A stretch of 64,000 bases of DNA from Spirulina subsalsa PCC 9445. Its GTDB lineage: Bacteria > Cyanobacteriota > Cyanobacteriia > Cyanobacteriales > Spirulinaceae. The DNA is taken from NCBI RefSeq assembly GCF_000314005.1, contig NZ_JH980292.1:383410-447409 (forward strand). Reading direction: 5' to 3'. Shown piece after piece: positions 17,953 to 27,547 of the stretch; positions within the stretch are counted from its first letter, which is position 1; each line of letters begins with the position of its first letter. The position numbers were made by a program, and so were the translations under genes. Under the pieces are notes generated by a model. It was given only the letters and a program-made list of their open reading frames with translations. It made no database searches and was not told the DNA's origin.

Positions 17953-18174
17953 TTAATCTTCGTCCCAGTCTTCGCGCCCCATTAAGTCAATAACGCGATC
18001 GCGCAACAAATAACCATGACGTTCTAACTCACATTCCACCCAAGCCCATTCTCGTCCCGGGATAAACTGACACAGAGCGTAAATCGGCTGTTTGCGGCTC
18101 AATTTACCGTTCCAAACCAAATGGCGCACCTCTTCCCGAATCACATCGATAGAGTATTGAACGGATTGAAGCAT
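17953..18174 (-). CDS. DUF4327 family protein
   Basis: The 73-residue protein matches the cyanobacterial DUF4327 pattern: MLQSVQYSIDVIREEVRHLV, then KQPIYALCQFIPGREW and CELERHGYLLRDRVIDLMG. The ending EDWDED is acidic. Function unknown. It has a GAGG-type ribosome site upstream (AGGAGGTC on the minus strand just before the ATG). Confidence 0.85.
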   Translation of the reverse strand: MLQSVQYSIDVIREEVRHLVWNGKLSRKQPIYALCQFIPGREWAWVECELERHGYLLRDRVIDLMGREDWDED

Positions 18175-18344
18175 TGCTGACCTCCTAGATCGGTCATTAA
18201 GGTATTAAATCGAGCTTTCTTATCCTAGAAATATTCAGTAACATTAGATACGAAATCTCTGTATTTCTTAATTTTCTGTGATTTTGCGGAGAAATGATAA
18301 GTATATTTACCATTTTTAATAAATGATCAAATCCCAAGCCCCCA

Positions 18345-19397
18345 CTAATCCTGAGAACAAGCCAACTGAATCAATTGATCCACCAACTCCGGAAAGGGAA
18401 CCCCCGTCGCCTCCCATAACTGAGGATACATACTGGTTGCCGTAAAACCCGGTAAGGTGTTCACCTCATTAATTAACACCTCCCCCGTAGACTCCACATA
18501 GAAAAAATCCACCCGCGCTAATCCCGCACAGTCTAGCGTCGTGAACGCCTGAACCGCCATCTCCTGAATCCTTTGGGTCACAGACTCCGGGAGAGGGGCA
18601 GGAATCGTTAAATCCGCTCGTCCGGCCGTATATTTCGTTTCGTAGTCGTAGAAATCACTGTTAAAGCTAATTTCACCCACAACAGACGCTTTCGGTTGCT
18701 CTTTTCCCAAAACGGCACATTCCACCTCCCGCGCTGTCACACCCGCCTCAATAATAATCCGGCGGTCGTAACTGGCGGCACTGTCTAAGGCCGCTTCTAA
18801 CTCGCTACGGGTGCGGACTTTGCTAATACCGACAGAAGAACCTAGATTAGCCGGTTTAACAAAACAGGGGTAGCCTAATTTCGCCTCAATCTCATCGCAG
18901 AGTTTGGGGAAGACACAGGGATTAGACCAGACTTGAGAACGAGTCACCCCCATATATTTCACTTGGGGAAGTCCCGCTTGACCAAAAACCCCCTTCATGG
19001 CCAACTTATCCATCCCCACGGCAGATCCGAGTACCCCACTCCCCACACAGGGAACCTGCATTAAGGTTAATAACCCCTGTATCGTGCCATCTTCACCATT
19101 GGGGCCGTGGAGGATGGGAAACCAGACCTCAATTTCTGACGCTTCTGGGGGGAATTGCCAGAGTTGGGCGGGCTGGATTTCCGTTTCTGGGAGGGGTGTT
19201 CCTTGGGCTAAGACTTCTTGGGAGACGGCGGGGGGATGCCAGACTCCGTTTTTATCAATATAAAAGAGGATGAGGCTATATTTGCTTTGATTTTCGGGGG
19301 CGGTAATGCCGCGTGCGATCGCCCGGGCTGAGGCAATAGACACCTCATGCTCTCCCGACCGCCCCCCAAACAAAAGACCGACTTTTAACTGCGTCAT
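18345..19397 (-). CDS. ddl: D-alanine--D-alanine ligase
   Basis: The 350-residue ATP-grasp enzyme makes the D-Ala-D-Ala dipeptide of peptidoglycan in the cytosol. It starts [20 protein letters not shown] (first substrate site) and includes the [21 protein letters not shown] stretch (in two parts). An ATP-grasp core [16 protein letters not shown] and the C-terminal metal-site motif [17 protein letters not shown] complete the set of key residues. A GAGGAG-type ribosome site precedes the ATG. Standard length. Confidence 0.97.
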   Translation of the reverse strand: MTQLKVGLLFGGRSGEHEVSIASARAIARGITAPENQSKYSLILFYIDKNGVWHPPAVSQEVLAQGTPLPETEIQPAQLWQFPPEASEIEVWFPILHGPNGEDGTIQGLLTLMQVPCVGSGVLGSAVGMDKLAMKGVFGQAGLPQVKYMGVTRSQVWSNPCVFPKLCDEIEAKLGYPCFVKPANLGSSVGISKVRTRSELEAALDSAASYDRRIIIEAGVTAREVECAVLGKEQPKASVVGEISFNSDFYDYETKYTAGRADLTIPAPLPESVTQRIQEMAVQAFTTLDCAGLARVDFFYVESTGEVLINEVNTLPGFTATSMYPQLWEATGVPFPELVDQLIQLACSQD

Positions 19398-19559
19398 CTT
19401 TTCTTCTCCTCACCCAGTCACGGGATTTAAGGCGTATTCTACCAGAAATATGGCGTGGGAATGCTCCCGACTGAGGAGATAATCGCCTCTACCATGGATA
19501 GGCTACCTGAACCCGTCACAAGAATCTCCCTCTATAGCACACCTTAGAGCGAGAGTATA

Positions 19560-20531
19560 TCAAGGGTTGAGAGTTTCCATCACACGCTGATAAAACCAAC
19601 GGTTGCGCGCTCGATGTTCTTCTAAAATATCTGGATAAACTAGGGCTTTTTTAACTACTGTCTGCCATTCACTGAGATCACAACCGTATTTATTTTTATA
19701 GCGCAAGTCAATCACAAATTTATTTAAAAATGTCTCCTTAAACGGACGAAAATAAAACCCTTTCTGTCGCCATTCCTGCACCGGATAAACCCCGGGCAAA
19801 TACTTCAATGTCATAAATTTAGTGCTAAAGGGAAACATCACCACTTTACGCCCTAACAGAGTTCCCCAATAGGCCCCATGAAAGGAACTGGTTAAAATCG
19901 TTTCTCCCGAAGCCAAAAAATCCAGAATTTCCCCTAAATCGGCTGAGGCGTTGGTAGTATGGGGAAAACCGGGTAGAGAAATCTGGAATTTTTTATGAGA
20001 AAATACAACAAATTCATGTTGTGGGGAGCGTTTTTGCTCAAAACCGGGGTGCATACAAGTCACACAAGGCACCCAATCATAAGCAAAGCCATAATCTCGA
20101 ATTCCTACTAAATCAAAGGAGTCTAAATAATCGCCATAGTTAAAAGTTGTTTTGACTTTATTCAGTTGTTCCGGCAGTGAGTCAGAATCTCGGCGAGTTC
20201 CACTATAAATCTGTTGACCAATCCCCCAAGCGATACGCTTTCCCCCGGAGCGCGGAAAGACTTCCTCTAGATTTTTATAACAAGGTTTAAAGGTTTCATA
20301 TAATAATCCACCCCCTCCGACAATCAGATGTTTTTGCTGGATTTTCTCGACGGTTTCTAGTGTTACTGAATCCTGAACTCCTGCCTCGGGGGGATTAAAT
20401 GATGGGTTGAGGTAATGAATATCTAATTTCCTATTCTCCATTCCGGTAAAGGGAAAATAGGTTATGGGAGAGGACATTAAATCCCCTACATTTTTGAGGT
20501 CGAGAACATGGGAGTGGATTATTGTAGTCAT
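19560..20531 (-). CDS. Polysaccharide pyruvyl transferase-like protein
   Basis: The 323-residue protein has the family's marks: a start with a GD-x-M site (NVGDLMSSPITYF), the loop LIVGGGGLLYE, a second nucleotide-like half with ETILTSSFHGAYWGTLLG and the SRKVVMFPF-type strand. Such enzymes transfer pyruvate or related groups to cell-surface sugars. ATG 20531 was chosen over the frame's earlier start because the 16 leading residues are encoded by the repeat-rich spacer and the fold starts at MTTIIHSH. The donor and acceptor are unknown. Confidence 0.75.
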   Translation of the reverse strand: MTTIIHSHVLDLKNVGDLMSSPITYFPFTGMENRKLDIHYLNPSFNPPEAGVQDSVTLETVEKIQQKHLIVGGGGLLYETFKPCYKNLEEVFPRSGGKRIAWGIGQQIYSGTRRDSDSLPEQLNKVKTTFNYGDYLDSFDLVGIRDYGFAYDWVPCVTCMHPGFEQKRSPQHEFVVFSHKKFQISLPGFPHTTNASADLGEILDFLASGETILTSSFHGAYWGTLLGRKVVMFPFSTKFMTLKYLPGVYPVQEWRQKGFYFRPFKETFLNKFVIDLRYKNKYGCDLSEWQTVVKKALVYPDILEEHRARNRWFYQRVMETLNP

Positions 20532-20752
20532 GGGATATGGGTAATAGGTAATGGGCAATCTTAACAAGTTGAGGCTCAACGTTAGAAGTCAAGGGAACGG
20601 GGAACAGGGAACAGGGGGGAGTGTCGTCCAATTTATTGGACGCTATATATGGGACTTGACACAATGCACACAAGCTTAACTTGTTAAGGTTGGGTAATAG
20701 GTAATGACAAATAGGGAATATTGGCAAAAAATCCCCCTCAAAGTGTTATAGC
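20532..20752. repeat. Dispersed repeat cluster
   Basis: The spacer holds direct copies of TGGGTAATAGGTAATG at both ends, an inverted GTCAAGGG / CCCTTGAC-type pair and a GGGAACAGGGAACAGG run. The motif GTTAGAAGTCAAGGGAAC recurs reversed near 15335. It looks like a small non-coding repeat element. Confidence 0.55.
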
Positions 20753-22549
20753 TTATCCCGATAAACCGCAGACTAAAACAATCACGGCCGGGGCAACAAT
20801 AACCATGAGTAAATTTAATGGCCCCCCCACTCGCAAGAAGTCTAAAAATTTATATCCTCCCGGCCCGTAAACCATTGTATTAGTTTGATACCCAATGGGG
20901 GTGGCAAAACTATTAGACGCGGCTAACATCACCGCAAACATGAAGGCAAAGGGGTTTAAACTTAGGGTTTGAGCCACTTTAACCGCTACGGGTAACATGA
21001 GAACCACTGAGGCATTATTAGACAAAATTTCCGTTAATATTGAGGTGACTAAAAAGAAAAAGACCAAAATCCAGTAACCGGATAAACTGCCGCCTAAACT
21101 GACTAAATGATCCGCTAACCATTGGGTTGTTCCTGATTTATCCATAGCGATGCCGAGGGGAATAAGACCCGCTAATAAAAAGATAATATCCCAACGCACC
21201 GCCCCGTAAATTTCACCGGGTTTTAAACACCCTGTTACAACCATTAAGATCACGCCAGCTAGGGAACTAACGAGAATCGGCACAATGTCAAAGGCAGCAA
21301 CTAATACAACCGCTACACCAATCCCAATGGCGATCGCCGCTTTCTCAGTGCGCAACATCTCCACATCTCGTTCTTCCAGCACCAACAATTCCCGCGTTGT
21401 TTGTAACCCGATAAAACTTTCTTTCGGGCCTTGTACTAATAACAAGTCCCCAAACTTTAACGGCACTTTCCCTAAACGACCTTGCACCAATTCCGCGCCG
21501 CGACGAATCGCTAAAATTGTGGCATTATACCGTTGTCGGAAGCGCATATCTTTTAATGTTGTTCCCACGAGACGAGAGTTAGACAGAATCAAAACTTCGG
21601 CAATTTTTTCTTCACCGGAACTTAATGTAGACTCAATCTCTTGGTCATTAAATTGAACATCGGCTAAGATTTCTAACCCCCGTTCATCCCGAATTTTTAA
21701 TAAATCCGCCTTGGTACTCCGCACAACCAAAATATCACCAGCATCTAATACTTTATCGGCTAAAGGTTGAGGAAAGCGAGTTTTATTGCGGATTAGTTCT
21801 AACACATCTAAATCAAACTTACGCTGGATTTCACTTTCCCGTAAGGTTTGACCAATTAAAGTAGAACGGGGGGTTAAAACTAACTCGCTGACATATTCTT
21901 TGAGTTGATAATCCTCCGCAATACTACTCTCAGTGTTTTTCTCTCGATTGGGTAACAGATAGGGACTGAGAAAAATAATATAAATTAATCCCACTGAAAA
22001 GGTAATAATACTAATTGGAGTAAACTGGAAAATGCTAAATTCTGAATAGCCTAATTGAGCGGATAAACCACTAGCTAATACATTAGTCGATGTACCGATT
22101 AAGGTTAACGTTCCCCCTAAAATCGTGCAGTACGACAGAGGAATCATAATCTTAGAAACGGGGATTTTTTGTTGACGACACCAAGTTTCAACAATGGGCA
22201 GAAACACCGCGACGACAGCCGTATTATTAATAAACGCGCTAATCGGCCCGACTAACATTCCCATGACAAATATTTGCTGTCTGGGGTTATCTCCTGACCA
22301 TTTAATCAGCCAATCGCGGATAATCTGAATGACTCCCGTTTTAGCAATGCCTGCACTTAAAATGAACATCGCCATGACGGTAATCGTGGCCGTATTGCCA
22401 AAACCAGAAATTCCTTCCTGTGGAGTAACAAGCCCCAAAATCATCAAAACAATAGCGACAATAAGAGCGATCAGATCAACGGGCAGAACTTCGCTAATAA
22501 AGCCAATTAATGCCCCGACAATAACCAGAACCGTTAAGATAATTTCCAT
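20753..22549 (-). CDS. SLC13-family transporter with two TrkA-C domains
   Basis: The 598-residue membrane protein is of the SLC13/DASS (sodium/sulfate-type symporter) class. It has about five helices in the first 200 residues, including the signature AFINNTAVVAVFLPIVE and GGTLTLIGTSTNVLASGL. Two TrkA-C/RCK-C regulatory domains follow (about 210-300 and 300-385: LIGQTLRESEIQRKF, LVGTTLKDMRFRQRYN). Helices in the second half include ILSNNASVVLMLPVAV and GYQTNTMVYGPGGY. Substrates of relatives are sulfate or other anions; which applies here is unknown. It overlaps the end of the epimerase gene by 16 bases. Confidence 0.9.
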   Translation of the reverse strand: MEIILTVLVIVGALIGFISEVLPVDLIALIVAIVLMILGLVTPQEGISGFGNTATITVMAMFILSAGIAKTGVIQIIRDWLIKWSGDNPRQQIFVMGMLVGPISAFINNTAVVAVFLPIVETWCRQQKIPVSKIMIPLSYCTILGGTLTLIGTSTNVLASGLSAQLGYSEFSIFQFTPISIITFSVGLIYIIFLSPYLLPNREKNTESSIAEDYQLKEYVSELVLTPRSTLIGQTLRESEIQRKFDLDVLELIRNKTRFPQPLADKVLDAGDILVVRSTKADLLKIRDERGLEILADVQFNDQEIESTLSSGEEKIAEVLILSNSRLVGTTLKDMRFRQRYNATILAIRRGAELVQGRLGKVPLKFGDLLLVQGPKESFIGLQTTRELLVLEERDVEMLRTEKAAIAIGIGVAVVLVAAFDIVPILVSSLAGVILMVVTGCLKPGEIYGAVRWDIIFLLAGLIPLGIAMDKSGTTQWLADHLVSLGGSLSGYWILVFFFLVTSILTEILSNNASVVLMLPVAVKVAQTLSLNPFAFMFAVMLAASNSFATPIGYQTNTMVYGPGGYKFLDFLRVGGPLNLLMVIVAPAVIVLVCGLSG

Positions 22550-23523
22550 TTAAAATAATCACAATACCAGTTGACAAATTCTCTTAAACCTGTTAGGAGA
22601 GGAGTGGAAGGTTGAAAGCCAACATCCTGCATTAAATCATCTACATCGGCATAGGTAATCGGCACGTCTCCGGGCTGCATGGGGAGCATATTTTTAATCG
22701 CTGTCTTACCGAGACAGGTTTCTAATAGTTCAATCATGGTGAGCAGTTCAACGGGCTTATTATTGCCGATGTTATAAATTTTATAGGGGGCATGGCTGGG
22801 GCCTTGGGGTTCGGGAATTTTAGCCATCACGCGGACAATCCCCTCAACGACATCATCGACATAGGTGAAATCCCGCTTCATTTGCCCTTGATTAAAGACA
22901 TTAATAGGCTGGTTTTCTAAGATGGCTTGGGTAAATTTCCAGTAGGCCATGTCAGGCCGTCCCCAAGGGCCGTAAACGGTGAAAAAGCGGAGGGCAGTGA
23001 TGGGGATTTGATAAAGATGACTGTAGCTGTGGGCGATTAATTCGTTGGCTTTTTTGGTGGCAGCATAGAGGCTTATGGGATGGTCTACGGAGTCGGTTAC
23101 AGCAAAGGGGATTTTCTCATTCACCCCATAGACGGAACTGGAAGATGCAAAGACTAAATGCTTAATCTTGTTGTGCCGACAGCCTTCTAAAATGTTAACA
23201 AATCCGACTAGGTTACTGTCAACATAGGCGTGGGGGTTTTCGAGGGAATAACGGACTCCGGCTTGAGCGGCCAAATGAACTACTTGATCAAATTTGTGGT
23301 TTTGAAAGAGTTGCTGGGTGGCTGCTCGTTGGGCGAGGTCGAGGGGGTAGAATTGAAAGGCCTCGTGGGGGTCGAGTTGGGCTTTGCGGGCTTCTTTTAA
23401 GGCTACGTCATAGTAGGAGTTGAGGTTATCTACGCCAATAACCTGATGACCCTCTGCCAGTAAACGACGGCTGAGGTGAAAGCCAATAAACCCCGCCGCC
23501 CCGGTGACTAATATAGTTTTCAT
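22534..23523 (-). CDS. UDP-glucuronate-type NAD epimerase
   Basis: The 329-residue short-chain dehydrogenase has the NAD loop TGAAGFIG at 7-14, the catalytic Y153-x3-K157 (YAATK) with SSSSVYG at 127-133, and the VRYSLENPHAYVDSN segment typical of UDP-glucuronate 4-epimerases. That reaction gives UDP-galacturonate for surface polysaccharides. It overlaps the SLC13 gene and is 5 bases downstream of pyk, so the three genes probably share one transcript. A related nucleotide-sugar substrate cannot be excluded. Confidence 0.85.
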   Translation of the reverse strand: MKTILVTGAAGFIGFHLSRRLLAEGHQVIGVDNLNSYYDVALKEARKAQLDPHEAFQFYPLDLAQRAATQQLFQNHKFDQVVHLAAQAGVRYSLENPHAYVDSNLVGFVNILEGCRHNKIKHLVFASSSSVYGVNEKIPFAVTDSVDHPISLYAATKKANELIAHSYSHLYQIPITALRFFTVYGPWGRPDMAYWKFTQAILENQPINVFNQGQMKRDFTYVDDVVEGIVRVMAKIPEPQGPSHAPYKIYNIGNNKPVELLTMIELLETCLGKTAIKNMLPMQPGDVPITYADVDDLMQDVGFQPSTPLLTGLREFVNWYCDYFKWKLS

Positions 23524-23528
23524 GTGGT

Positions 23529-25385
23529 TTAAAACAGAGGTAAGGACACCCCAACACCGTTATTTTGAGCGGTGGGTTTTGAGCCAAAATAGACTAATCC
23601 CCGTTGAGAATCGAGGGTTAAAATGGCACCATCCCGAATGACATCGGTGGCATTTTTCAAGCCTACAATCACGGGAACGCCTAGACGCAAGCCAATCACG
23701 GCGGCATGGCTGGTTAAGCTGGACTCTTCGGTAATAATTCCGGAGGCTTTACGAATGATATCTACATAGTCGGCATTGGTGGAAGGGGCGACTAGAATAT
23801 CTCCCGGTCGGAAGTTGGCGATTTCTTTGGCGTTGCGAATCACTCTCGCCCGTCCGGTGATGGACTGTTCCCCAATGCCAATTCCTTGACCGAGGACGGC
23901 GGTCACGACTTCGACTTTAATTAGGTCGGTGGAGCCGGAAATCCCTTGGAGGGTGCCGGCGGTGAGGATGACTAAATCTCCATCAAAGAGCAGTTGTTTT
24001 TCTTGAGCCACATTGATGGCGGCTTGGAAGGTTTGGCTGGTGGAGGGTAAATCCAACACTAACAAGGGTCTGACTCCCCAAACGAGTTGTAATTGTCGGG
24101 CGACATCTACATGGGGGGTAATGGCTAAAATGGGGGTCTGGGGGCGGAATTTGGAGACGTTGCGCGCTGTGGCTCCGGTTTTGGTTAGGGTCATGATGGC
24201 GGCCGCGTCTAGTTGTTTGGCGATGTGACTCACGGCTCCGGAAATGGCGTTGGGAATTGACCGGGTGGGTAGGTTGACGTGATTGGGGTCGGCGAGTTGG
24301 TGTTCTACACAGGTGGCAATTTTGGCCATTGTGGCGACGGCTTCGACGGGGAAACTGCCTACGGCGGTTTCGTTGGAGAGCATGACGGCATCGGTGCCAT
24401 CAAGGATGGCGTTGGCTACGTCGGAGACTTCCGCCCGGGTGGGGCGGGGGTTGTTTACCATGCTGTCTAACATTTGGGTGGCCGTAATCACGGGAATGCC
24501 CAATTGGTTGGCGGTGGCAATGAGGCGTTTTTGTAGGAGGGGGACTTGTTCGGCGGGGAGTTCTACTCCTAGGTCGCCCCGGGCGACCATTACGCCATCA
24601 CAGAGGGAGAGGATGGCTTCCATCTGTTCGATGGCTTCGTGTTTCTCAATTTTGGCGATGACGGGGACGGATTTTCCGGCGCTGGCGATGATTTCTTTAA
24701 TTTCGAGGATGTCGTGGGGATTGCAGACGAAACTGAGGGCGACCCAATCCACGCCTTGATCGAGTCCAAACATTAGGTCTTCTCGGTCTTTGGCGGTGAG
24801 GGCGCTAATGGAGAGGTTGGTGTTGGGGAAGTTGACTCCTTTGTTGTTGGAGAGGGTGCCGCCGACGACGACGCGACAATGGAGTTCTTCGTTGTCGAGA
24901 TCAACGGATTCGACGGCCATTTCTACTTTGCCGTCGTCAATGAGGATGAGGGCGCCGGGGGTGACTTCTTGGGCGAGTTTGGCATAACTGACGTATCCCC
25001 GTTCTTGGGTGCAGGGAATTTTGCGACTGGTGAGGATGAAGCGATCGCCTTTTTCCACGACGACTGACCCGGTTTCAAAGCGTCCGAGGCGGATTTTAGG
25101 CCCTTGAAGGTCTTGTAAAATCCCCACAGGTTGATCCAGTTCAAAGGCGGTCTGACGGATTAAACGAATGGCTTTTTGATGGTCTTCATGGGTGCCGTGG
25201 GAGAAGTTTAACCGTAGGGTTGTTGCTCCCGCTTCAATTAGCTGACGGAGAACCGGGGGGTGGAGGGTGGCCGGTCCGACGGTGGCGACAATTTTGGTGC
25301 GACGATCATTTTCAGGCGATCGCACCAACGGTTGAGGATGAACCGGAAATCCGAAACGTTCAGCTTGGGGAAGCGGCACTTGCAT
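23529..25385 (-). CDS. pyk: Pyruvate kinase with PEP-utilising domain
   Basis: The 618-residue glycolytic enzyme transfers phosphate from PEP to ADP. The TIM-barrel and lid domain starts RRTKIVATVGPATL and includes LRLNFSHGTHEDH, VARGDLGVEL and the signature IPVITATQMLDSM. The kinase C-terminal domain runs to about residue 490. After it comes an extra domain with TSHAAV (H560) as in the swivelling phosphohistidine domain of PEP synthase and PPDK. That long form is common in cyanobacteria and some bacilli. A GGAAG-rich start region precedes it. It leads the cluster pyk-epimerase-transporter. Confidence 0.97.
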   Translation of the reverse strand: MQVPLPQAERFGFPVHPQPLVRSPENDRRTKIVATVGPATLHPPVLRQLIEAGATTLRLNFSHGTHEDHQKAIRLIRQTAFELDQPVGILQDLQGPKIRLGRFETGSVVVEKGDRFILTSRKIPCTQERGYVSYAKLAQEVTPGALILIDDGKVEMAVESVDLDNEELHCRVVVGGTLSNNKGVNFPNTNLSISALTAKDREDLMFGLDQGVDWVALSFVCNPHDILEIKEIIASAGKSVPVIAKIEKHEAIEQMEAILSLCDGVMVARGDLGVELPAEQVPLLQKRLIATANQLGIPVITATQMLDSMVNNPRPTRAEVSDVANAILDGTDAVMLSNETAVGSFPVEAVATMAKIATCVEHQLADPNHVNLPTRSIPNAISGAVSHIAKQLDAAAIMTLTKTGATARNVSKFRPQTPILAITPHVDVARQLQLVWGVRPLLVLDLPSTSQTFQAAINVAQEKQLLFDGDLVILTAGTLQGISGSTDLIKVEVVTAVLGQGIGIGEQSITGRARVIRNAKEIANFRPGDILVAPSTNADYVDIIRKASGIITEESSLTSHAAVIGLRLGVPVIVGLKNATDVIRDGAILTLDSQRGLVYFGSKPTAQNNGVGVSLPLF

Positions 25386-25711
25386 AGTTAACCAATCACA
25401 ATCATAATTTAGGGCAGACTAGGCCTTGAACGCAGCACAGAGTCATAATTCGCCAGTCATAATTCGCCATGATCTCACAAATAGGAACCCTTTGCTAGAG
25501 AAAAAACTCACGGAACAAGGGGGAGGGATAGATTTTCGCTTTCCCTTAACCCGGATACTCCAGAATTTTGTAATTTTGTCAAGTCCTAATTCATATATTT
25601 TAACGAGCAGAATCGGTCTTGAACAGAGATCCTTCAGAACCGCTCGGCGAGGCCTGAAAAAATACCGGAATGCCTTGATTGAGTTGGCGAAATGGTCGGG
25701 GCGATTCACGA
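25386..25711. other. Intergenic, no intact gene
   Basis: Short open frames on both strands have no recognisable product. The segment just before 25712 reads partly as decayed coding sequence (see the next entry). Confidence 0.4.
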
Positions 25712-25846
25712 GGTTTGGTTGTATCGGGTGCGATCGCTCAATTTCCTCCCGTGCTACTGGGGTTTGCTTGGACTGAATCGCGAGATGTACCCGTTATTCT
25801 TGGACAAATGAACTTCTTTGCAGAGTTCAAGGTGTGTTTTTATTAG
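25712..25846 (+). pseudogene. Fragment of an aspartyl-protease-like protein
   Basis: An open frame of 44 codons ends at TAG 25846 and reads VLLGFAWTESRDVPVILGQ followed by MNFFAEFKVCFY. This is the C-terminal motif of small retropepsin-like proteins seen in cyanobacteria. Everything upstream is out of frame or absent, so only the tail survives. Family call from motif resemblance. Confidence 0.45.
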
Positions 25847-25865
25847 GGTGAGATGATGCGCCAGG

Positions 25866-25988
25866 GCGATCGCAATTGTAGTTCGGCTTCTGACTCAAGA
25901 GGATCCAGTCCAATATCAAAAAAGTCTAGAACTTTTTCAAAACCCGGAAATCTTCATTTCCAATACCGTTATCCTAGAAACCGAATAG
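25866..25988 (+). pseudogene. N-terminal fragment of a PIN toxin (VapC-like)
   Basis: An open frame of 40 codons reads VVRLLTQEDPVQYQKSLELF then FISNTVILETE and stops. This is the first third of a VapC-type toxin, with the conserved Glu of the VILETE strand. Its start (usually IDTNVVVRLL) is altered to AIAIVVRLL, so the catalytic first Asp is lost. It is cut exactly where a ParE-like tail begins in another frame. Confidence 0.6.
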
Positions 25989-26086
25989 ATGACTACATTA
26001 TTTTTTATCGGGTCAGAGGGGAAATGGTGGAAATTTTGCGGGTTGTGCATGGCAGACAAGACCTAGAAGAATTGTTTAAACTTTGA
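25982..26086 (+). pseudogene. C-terminal fragment of a RelE/ParE toxin
   Basis: The frame ends RIDDYIIFYRVRGEMVEI and LRVVHGRQDLEELFKL, the C-terminal strands and helix of RelE/ParE toxins. The 38 codons in front of it, open in the same frame from 25853, are the out-of-frame reading of the PIN fragment, so they are not real toxin sequence. No antitoxin is adjacent. Confidence 0.6.
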
Positions 26087-26193
26087 TCAATCAAAGGATG
26101 AAACTATGCTAGACATCACCCTAAATTCGTTAAAATCTTCCAGAGTGACAGAAGAGAGATATATTGATTTCGGATCAAAGTGAGGATAACATC

Positions 26194-26829
26194 TTGGCTA
26201 GAGTGCGCGTCCGTCAGCACGTTAACCCTTTAAGTCGTAAATATCAACAACCCATGACCCCTCCGCCGTGGGAACAGGTGTTCAGGTTCCCCCAACAGCC
26301 TCTACATCTAGATATTGGCTGTGCGCGGGGGAGATTTTTGTTAGACTTAGCCCCCTTGCAACCGGATTGGAACTTTTTAGGGTTAGAAATTCGAGAACCT
26401 TTGGTGATAGAAGCGAATCAAAAGCGGGATGAGGTGGGGTTGCACAATTTGGCTTATCTGTTCAGTAACATTAACATTGATGCTGAGATTTTGCTGCAAT
26501 CCTTACCCCAAGGTGTTTTACAACGAGTCTCTATCCAATTTCCGGATCCGTGGTTTAAGCAACGACAAAGCAAGCGCCGTGTGGTGCAACCGGAGTTAGT
26601 GGCTATTTTGGCGCAATACCTCCCTGTGGGGGGGGGAGTCTTCTTACAGTCGGATGTAGAGGGAATGGCGGTGGAAATGCGCGATCGCTTCCAAGAACAC
26701 CCCGCTTTCCACTTAACCCATCCTAGCCCTTGGTTAAAGGAAAATCCCTTACCCGTCACCACAGAACGAGAACGGGCTACGCTAGCGAAGTCTGAACCCG
26801 TTTATCGCTGTTGGTTTGAGCGGATTTAG
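26194..26829 (+). CDS. trmB: tRNA (guanine-N7-)-methyltransferase
   Basis: The 211-residue SAM-dependent enzyme makes m7G46 in tRNA. It has the SAM loop LDIGCARGRFLLDLA, the acidic LGLEIRE strand, and the RVSIQFPDPWFKQRQSKRR stretch (in two parts), which holds the family's PDPW catalytic motif. The start was placed at TTG 26194 because a TGAGGA ribosome site lies 8 bases upstream, and cyanobacterial homologues begin close to RVRVRQHVNPLS. A TTG at 26164 is the longer alternative. It ends convergent with the next gene. Confidence 0.93.
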   Translation: MARVRVRQHVNPLSRKYQQPMTPPPWEQVFRFPQQPLHLDIGCARGRFLLDLAPLQPDWNFLGLEIREPLVIEANQKRDEVGLHNLAYLFSNINIDAEILLQSLPQGVLQRVSIQFPDPWFKQRQSKRRVVQPELVAILAQYLPVGGGVFLQSDVEGMAVEMRDRFQEHPAFHLTHPSPWLKENPLPVTTERERATLAKSEPVYRCWFERI

Positions 26830-26836
26830 TGCAGAG

Positions 26837-26873
26837 GGTGCGTCAGAATTACAGCGATTCCCCCTGACGCACC
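26837..26873. terminator. Hairpin between convergent genes
   Basis: A perfect 10-bp stem GGTGCGTCAG / CTGACGCACC with a 17-base loop lies between the stop of trmB and the stop of the leftward gene at 26884. It has no long T-run, so termination is probable rather than certain. Confidence 0.5.
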
Positions 26874-26883
26874 TTAGACGAAA

Positions 26884-27336
26884 TTACTCTGGATCAGAAT
26901 CCGAGGGAGTGGACTTGTCGGTTTCCGTGAGGATCTTCCAGGCCGCATCAACAGCCCGATCCATGCGATCGCCCCACGCCTTCATATCCGACAGTAACAT
27001 TTCCCAGTTTTTATTCGCCGTGTCCTCCATAGCAGACACCGACTTTTCCATAGTCTCGCGCTGTTCATCAAAAAAACCGCCCAATTTTTGCAAAGTGTCT
27101 TGCGCTTGACGCATAGCCGTTACATAGGTTTCCCGCGTCATTTCCCCCGTAGACTCAATTTGGGATTGACTTTGCTTTTTAATTGCTTCAATCAACGCCA
27201 TCATGTGATATCTGACTTCATCCGACTCCCCGCTCATTTTCCGTTCTACGAGGGCTTTGGTTTCCTCACTCACAGAACTAGAGGAAGAATCAGAATTTGG
27301 GGACGTTTCGTTAGTTGGTGTTGTTGGTTCAACCAT
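26884..27336 (-). CDS. Hypothetical helical protein
   Basis: The 150-residue soluble protein has a Ser/Thr/Pro-rich start (residues 1-25) followed by long amphipathic helices (YHMMALIEAIKKQSQ, TAMRQAQDTLQKLGGFFDEQ, MEKSVSAMEDTANKNWEMLL) and an acidic tail. This looks like phasin- or ATP-synthase-stator-type helical proteins, but no family was recognised. A homologue is expected in other cyanobacteria because the gene sits in a stable context next to trmB. Confidence 0.6.
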   Translation of the reverse strand: MVEPTTPTNETSPNSDSSSSSVSEETKALVERKMSGESDEVRYHMMALIEAIKKQSQSQIESTGEMTRETYVTAMRQAQDTLQKLGGFFDEQRETMEKSVSAMEDTANKNWEMLLSDMKAWGDRMDRAVDAAWKILTETDKSTPSDSDPE

Positions 27337-27547
27337 GATTTCTGAACGTACTGCTAGAGGTTCACCTTTATTTTAACGGCTTCCCCCAATTCCTACCAAC
27401 TGCCCCAACTGAATGGTCTAATTGTACGGCAAGCGTCTTCCCAGAGCCTAGAAATTAGTCAAACTTAACGAAACTTTGAGATATTTTGCCGCCCCAAAAC
27501 CCCCAAAACTCCGGTTACAATAAAATTATTCATTTTAATTTAATGGT

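Noticed and set aside
24283-24759. 158-codon plus-strand frame inside pyk
   Set aside because: It is antisense to pyruvate kinase with all active-site motifs on the other strand; no family features.
25426-25776. 116-codon plus-strand frame downstream of pyk's start
   Set aside because: It crosses decayed coding segments in the wrong frame and shows no protein motif.
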